The position numbers and the translations under genes are program-made. This document shows positions 58,970-64,000 of a stretch of DNA of 64,000 bases, piece by piece. The stretch is taken from positions 47,806 to 111,805 of the forward strand of contig JAMYHX010000091.1 of assembly GCA_025529335.1 (NCBI GenBank), read 5' to 3'. The notes under the pieces were generated by a model. That model made no database searches and was not told the DNA's origin. It saw only the letters and a list, made by a program, of their open reading frames with translations. Every line of letters starts with the position of its first letter. Position 1 is the first letter of the stretch. Source of the DNA: Rhizopus sp. PT2906 (taxonomy: Eukaryota; Mucoromycota; Mucoromycetes; Mucorales; Rhizopodaceae).

Positions 58970-60490
58970 TTAGAAGCCATTTTTTCTTTCAAATGTCTTT
59001 GATTTACCCCGATTACTGGCATCATGGCCAGTATCCCAGCATTCTCTTGCATTTAGGAAGGATGCGGTCTTGTTTATATACTCAGTGTTAAAGTGACTGA
59101 TTTTAGCAGATAGTTCAGGAAGTGTTTCCTGAAAGAGCAGTAAATTGCATCGGCCAGAAAGGCCAATGGCGAGGGCAGAAAGGTTGTCTCTGGGTTTGGC
59201 AGCTTTTTTGTTTGAGACCAAAACACAGTCAGGATTACGGCACAAGAACGATCCTTTGATCTTTGTCTTGATTTCTTTGCCTTTTATAACCTTTCGATGG
59301 ATGGGATGGCCCAGCTTGGAGAAGCAGTACATGCATATTTATGATGTCATGTTTTCATTTGTGATGCACACATTGGTGTTCATACTATGCATGCAATGCT
59401 TCTATTTTCCACCATATCGTCTGAATCCCTTTATTGTTGAGCCTATCCCCGTGCCTCTGTCTCCGATAAACATGATAGGGCATGGCCTGCCTTTACCTTT
59501 TACTAAATAATTTATCTATTATTTAATGTTCATCAATCATATGTTACTGTGCTCCTTACCTTTCTTGCCTATCAAAAACGTTCTTTCTTTTGCACACAAT
59601 CGCCTTGGAAAGCGGTCGTTTTGCATTTCACACGTCCTTTTCAACCTGGCTCTCTTTTTGGAATTATAAAACTTTCTAAGAGCTAAACGGTTACTGACAC
59701 GTTACTGGTGTATATTCATTACTTGCGCAACGTTTGTTGCCATCTTTAAGTCTAACTTTGAAAGATTATTTTCAATGGCTTGTACCGCTTTGCCTTGTGC
59801 TGACTTTGTTTTTTCCAGCTTTCTTCGGATATTATAATATCCTGAGCCAATATCTATATCGCCTGCCTTTATTGCCATAGAAGATGGTAGCTGCAGAAAT
59901 GAATTTGCATCAGATTCTTCACTGCTATACTTGCTCACTATTTTCTGAGCTTCTTCTTTACACTCATCGATATTTTCCAATGCTTTGTACTTATCGCGTA
60001 GCTCAAGGTGAAATTTGAATCGTTTCATTGTCAGGGGTACAGTGCTTGTCATAGTCTTCAGACCATTATCTGTGCCAGAAAAAATGAATTCTTCAGAAGG
60101 GTTGATCTGTGGGCTTAGTCGACAATCTTCCACCTTAGCAATCCTATGACCATATTTCTAGACAACATGCCACTGAGTATTGCTGCTTTGGGAGGCAGTG
60201 GCTGTTTCGTGGGCAATTGCAGGTTTTTGCTTCATCCCTACCCTTTTAAAATGCATCAGTTGTCTTTTCAACTTCAGTTTATCTCTTGCTGCTTGCACAG
60301 ACAAAAACGATTGATTTCGTTCATCTTTGATTTGTTCGATAGCGTTGTATAAGTCAACCTTTTCTTCAAGGCTGCTATTTCTCCATTTGGCCGTCAAGTC
60401 TTTGATGTCCTTGGAGAAATCCCTGTTATTGTTGTTCTTCAATGCATCTTTAAGCAATTCTTCTATCTGAAGGACTTCAAATTGCAAGCC
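58970..60490 (-). pseudogene. Fanzor/TnpB-like nuclease relic, family B (larger copy)
   Basis: The relic runs on the minus strand. 60487-59702 is one frame broken only by an amber codon near 60160; it has helical N-terminal sequence and INPSEEFIFSGTDNGLKTM, where GTDNG fits the RuvC-I acid. The middle is lost or scrambled (59700-59480). A later frame reads CPIMFIGDRGTGIGSTIKG, RYGGKW and TNENMTS with a stop, then MYCFSKLGHP. Finally 59332-58970 carries CRNPDC, the second Cys pair, and PRDNLSALAIGLSG, which fits the RuvC-III RDxxxA block. Motif order RuvC-I, zinc finger, RuvC-III is that of TnpB/Fanzor proteins. Three stops and the missing middle make it non-functional. Confidence 0.62.
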
Positions 60491-62945
60491 TTAGATTTTT
60501 TGCACAAGAGTCTCTTTTGGCTTTTTATGTTTCATTCTAGATTATAAAGTGTTTGGGATAGGAATTCTCATTAGACTGTTATCCTCACTGACCTGATGAT
60601 AGCTTTCAGAGCTTATTGAAGGCAAAAGGAAAAAGAAAATAAAGTTGTTGCTGATATCCTTGGCCGCACCAAAGCTTATTTATCACAGTGATGTTGTCAC
60701 CTGCATTAGATACAGTGAAATGACTCATTTTCTTAATTAAAGCAGAATATCTCTACAATATGAAATTAGCAATATCATCTCCATATATTCTGACTAGACG
60801 ATATAAGCTTTTCTACTAAGGTGAATATTTGCTATATTTTTTATTCAAATGGGTAATACTAGAGACGCTGCAATAGGATACTGCAAGATCCAAAAAAGGA
60901 AATATAACAGTTTATTTCAGGAGGTCATACACGCTTTTAATTACAGCCACGCTTCCTGTAATGAGGCAGATTAACAGATCATTGGTGCAGCAGGCCTTGA
61001 TCTTCATTTGGGGCAGAAACCTTTCTTGCTGAGCAACAGGACCTGGAACACGAGGAGAAAAGACAGCTTGTACGTGGCTGTTTTTCTACAGGGCGATTTA
61101 ACGTTATTCAGTTTGGTTAGAGGCGGTCATTTAAATCATGATGGCTCGAAATTGCCGGGGATTAATTCATTGTCATGATGCATCTTTATAGAATTAAATG
61201 CATGAAAGCTTCGTAGTACAAGTGCATAAAAATGCCCTAAAGAGATATTAGCATGAAAAAGAGTTTCTTTTTTTACTTTTTTTTTTCTTTCTTTCTAGAG
61301 ATTCTCTTCCTTATTGGGGCGTACGAGATGGATTCACAAAGGATCTCAAACAGGGCGCTTTTTTATGCTCATTCTAAGTAAACGGTCTTTCCCAATCAAA
61401 ACGTATATTTTTGCATGGCCCAAATGTTTCGATCTCAAATGGCTTTGTCTTTTATTCATTTAAAATATGAATGTTAGCGTGTAAATTAAATTGAATATCA
61501 TAAAACGCATACGTGTCATAGTCTATGTTGAATAAGGGTCAATAAGCAGTAAAAGTTCAGTAACGTAAACTGACCAATCACAATGGTAATTACAAATCCA
61601 TACATAATCTTCATTTTTATTCTTCCGAATAAAAGAAACAAAAAGAGCCCCATTGTACTTTCTGTTTGTTACAACTACAACAACAACAAGCACCACACAT
61701 GCAGTACTATGTGTACCTTGAACACAATAGCAGATGCACGTTTTGCTGCTGGGTCTTCGGTTTGGTTCGGGCCATTAAAAAAATAATTGTATAAGGTTGA
61801 TGAATGCGTCCCTTGGTATATTCTGAGGAGTGACTATGCCTTAAGTATGCCTCGATTCGATAAAACTTTGATCTAATTTGTTTTACTTGTTCTAAAAGAT
61901 CGTGATTACACAATCTATCACATTTTTCTTCCCTTGAACAGATATATTCTTATTTGTTTCGATGCCTGGAACGGGAATGAGTAGATGGTCTAACCTTGAT
62001 TTCGTATTCTCCTCTACAATACAGCTTGATGTTATCAACACATTGCAATTAACTGTGCCAATGGTCAATTTCTCGCTTTTATTCTTGGAAACTAAGGGTT
62101 TTACTATTTGCACTGCATATCTGCATAACACATTCGCACCTTATGTAATCTATGCAATTCAATTTGTATAGAAAGTAGTATATAAGTACTTTATGTTATC
62201 GTAAAATAGTGCTTTATAAAAATATGAAAAACACTACGTGTTCTTATATAACACGCCATGCTCAATTCTTATCTGGTCATAAATAACCCTGCTTTCATAT
62301 AATTGATGTTGTTTTTAATAATGAACTCTCTTTCTCAACATAATAAAGAGGTTATTACAGATTCATCGAGGCATGCTTCTCTTTTGTGCTGTACATTATG
62401 CTGATGTCGTGTGCCTAATGCTTACGTCACATAGGATGCAAATGCTATGCAGATGTGCAAAACTTGCCAATCAAATTGAAATAACTTGTCCAGCCAATCG
62501 TATATTTTTCCAATTGCATGGTTAAATGTTTCGATGTCATTCAGCTTGTTATTTAGTAAATGAGAAATATGAATTATCGCCTTTTTTTTTAAAAAAAAAT
62601 ATAAAGACCCCCCCTCCCTCCCTTGTATCAAATTGGATGTTGATGCAGTGTCCTGTTCCCCAATTTGCAACATGTGAAAATAAGGAAAATAAAAGAGGAC
62701 AGCGGCAAATTAAAAAAAAGATGCACTGTGGGAAATTACGTTGACTTTTGACTTTTGAACTTTTTTCGTTTGACGCGTAAAGAAAGAAAGCATAGAATGT
62801 CTTGTTTCGCTTCTTATCAAAATTAAAAGACGTCAGAATATGATCAATAAGTAACGAAACAGCCTAAAATAAACCGTTTATCTGAGTTCAATAAACCCTA
62901 CCTTACCCGAAGTGACATCGTTGCCGACCCCGCATTTACTAAAGG
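60491..62945. other. 2.5-kb gene-free stretch
   Basis: No supported gene. Short frames at 61707-61913 (minus), 61892-62131 (minus) and 61962-62171 (plus) have no recognisable domain. A C-rich block (about 62607-62622) and T10/A9 back-to-back runs (62582-62600) are present. It could be element debris upstream of the FBP1 promoter. Confidence 0.5.
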
Positions 62946-62954
62946 TATAAAAAA
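62946..62954 (+). promoter_or_regulatory. TATA box of FBP1
   Basis: A TATAAAAAA element lies 87 bp upstream of the FBP1 start codon. It is followed by a T/C-rich tract that probably contains the transcription start. Confidence 0.6.
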
Positions 62955-63032
62955 GGAAATCGGACGCTGTTCTCTCATTTATTTTCTCTTTTTTTTTCGT
63001 TTAATTATTTATTATACAACTTGTTCGTAAAC

Positions 63033-64000
63033 ATGGTCTCTGAAAAACTTGATGCTATTCGTGTTGGTACTGGTGAAGATCTTATCACATTGACTCGTTG
63101 GGTTATCTCACAACAACAGGTAAGCATTGCAGTACCATATTAAGTCTGGGGGATACTCATAACAGATAACAGCACGCACCCGAAGCGACCGGTGATCTTA
63201 CGTTACTGTTGACCGCTATTCAATTTGGTTGTAAATTTGTTGCTTCTAAAGTTAGACAAGCTGGCCTCGTTAATCTGTAAGTCCATTGTTTTTGATATTT
63301 CATTTATTTTAATATTATTCAGCTTGGGTTTGACCGGTACAGCTAATGTTCAAGGCGAAGACGTCAAAAAGTTGGACGTCCTTGCTAATGATATCTTTCG
63401 TAACGCATTAATTGGATCCGGAAAGGCATGTTTACTCGTGTCTGAAGAAGATGAAAATGCAATGATTATTGAAAATAAGGAACAACGTGGAAAATACGTT
63501 GTTACTTTTGATCCCTTGGATGGTTCTTCCAACATTGACTGTGGTGTCTCTATTGGTACTATCTTTGGTATCTTCAAAGTCGTAAGTTTTTTCTATTTGT
63601 TTTTTTTTTTGTGCATCATCAGCGGTTACTTAATATTGTTGCATAAATAGAAAGACCAAGAGAACCCAAGCATCAAGGATTGCATTCGTAGCGGTCGTGA
63701 CTTGATTGCTGCCGGTTACTGCATGTATGGTTCCTACGCAGAACTCATCTTGGTAAGTTCATATTTTTTTAATATATCTTTTTATTCATTTGTCCTCCAC
63801 CATTAGTCTGTCGGTAATGGCGTCAATGGTTTCACGTTGGATCCTTCTATTGGTGAATTTATCATGACACACCCTAATGTAAGCTGGAGAAAGATCCATG
63901 TTGAATCAAGCAAAGTCTCACTACTAATTTTAGATCACTTTACCTCCTCGTGGTAAAATTTACTCTGTTAATGAGGGAAATTATAAATACTTTGATGAAC
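63033..64000 (+). CDS. FBP1: fructose-1,6-bisphosphatase (3' partial)
   Basis: FBPase removes the 1-phosphate from fructose-1,6-bisphosphate, the committed step of gluconeogenesis, in the cytosol. Exons seen: 63033-63119, 63173-63276, 63323-63581, 63651-63752, 63807-63878, 63934-64000 (window end). Motifs: TRWVISQQQ followed by [10 protein letters not shown], and the metal-binding [19 protein letters not shown], then CMYGSYAEL and [11 protein letters not shown]. The second exon is taken from the later of two nearby AG sites, because only that one gives HAPEATGDL. The C-terminal third is outside the window. A TATA box and T/C tract precede the ATG. Confidence 0.95.

Overview
The window is a nuclear segment of an early-diverging filamentous fungus, most probably a member of the Mucorales (Mucoromycota). 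Evidence: low GC, genes cut by many short (about 45-70 nt) GT-AG introns, fungal-type proteins (Zn2Cys6 regulator, ERG27-type sterol reductase, SUR7/PalI-like membrane protein), F-box/LRR proteins of a kind abundant in Mucorales, and decayed MULE and Fanzor/TnpB-type elements. Gene models below were built by joining reading frames at GT/AG sites; every joined model keeps phase and ends at a stop codon.

Layout. 1-7.2 kb: CLASP microtubule protein (5' cut by the window edge), ERG27-like 3-ketosteroid reductase, a LEA-like single-pass membrane protein, a SUR7-like tetraspan. 7.9-20.3 kb: TPR/MLP1 nuclear-basket protein, vigilin/SCP160-type KH protein, ALG10 glucosyltransferase, SNW1/PRP45 splicing factor. 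20.8-23.2 kb: a broken F-box/LRR relative and empty sequence. 23.2-29.4 kb: a lysine-rich membrane-anchored protein, a secreted two-domain protein, a sestrin, and ARP3. 29.4-35.5 kb: a Fanzor-like relic, RAS, eIF4E, RPS6, a tiny secreted peptide, and MMS2. 35.5-40.4 kb: relics. 40.4-42.8 kb: an intronless FAD monooxygenase and a PEBP protein. 43.1-48.6 kb: an F-box gene enclosed by 166-bp perfect inverted repeats, themselves enclosed by about 200-bp direct repeats, then a broken MULE transposase with an OTU-protease domain. 48.6-51.9 kb: an AT-rich stretch without genes. 51.9-58.7 kb: CLIP-170-like CAP-Gly protein, RAB5, Zn2Cys6 regulator, DDHD phospholipase. 58.9-63.0 kb: a second, larger Fanzor-like relic and empty sequence. 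63.0 kb to the end: fructose-1,6-bisphosphatase, cut by the window edge.

Most genes are single-copy housekeeping genes with no operon logic. Divergent pairs (KH protein/ALG10, eIF4E/RPS6) share short promoters, and convergent pairs (ALG10/SNW1, 23.2-kb gene/24.1-kb gene) have almost touching stop codons. The points most worth attention are the fungal sestrin with a leucine-pocket signature but no peroxidase histidine, the nested-repeat F-box unit near a MULE-OTU relic, three RuvC/zinc-finger (Fanzor/TnpB-like) relics from two lineages, and a 59-residue secreted peptide gene. I found no CRISPR array, rRNA or tRNA gene.
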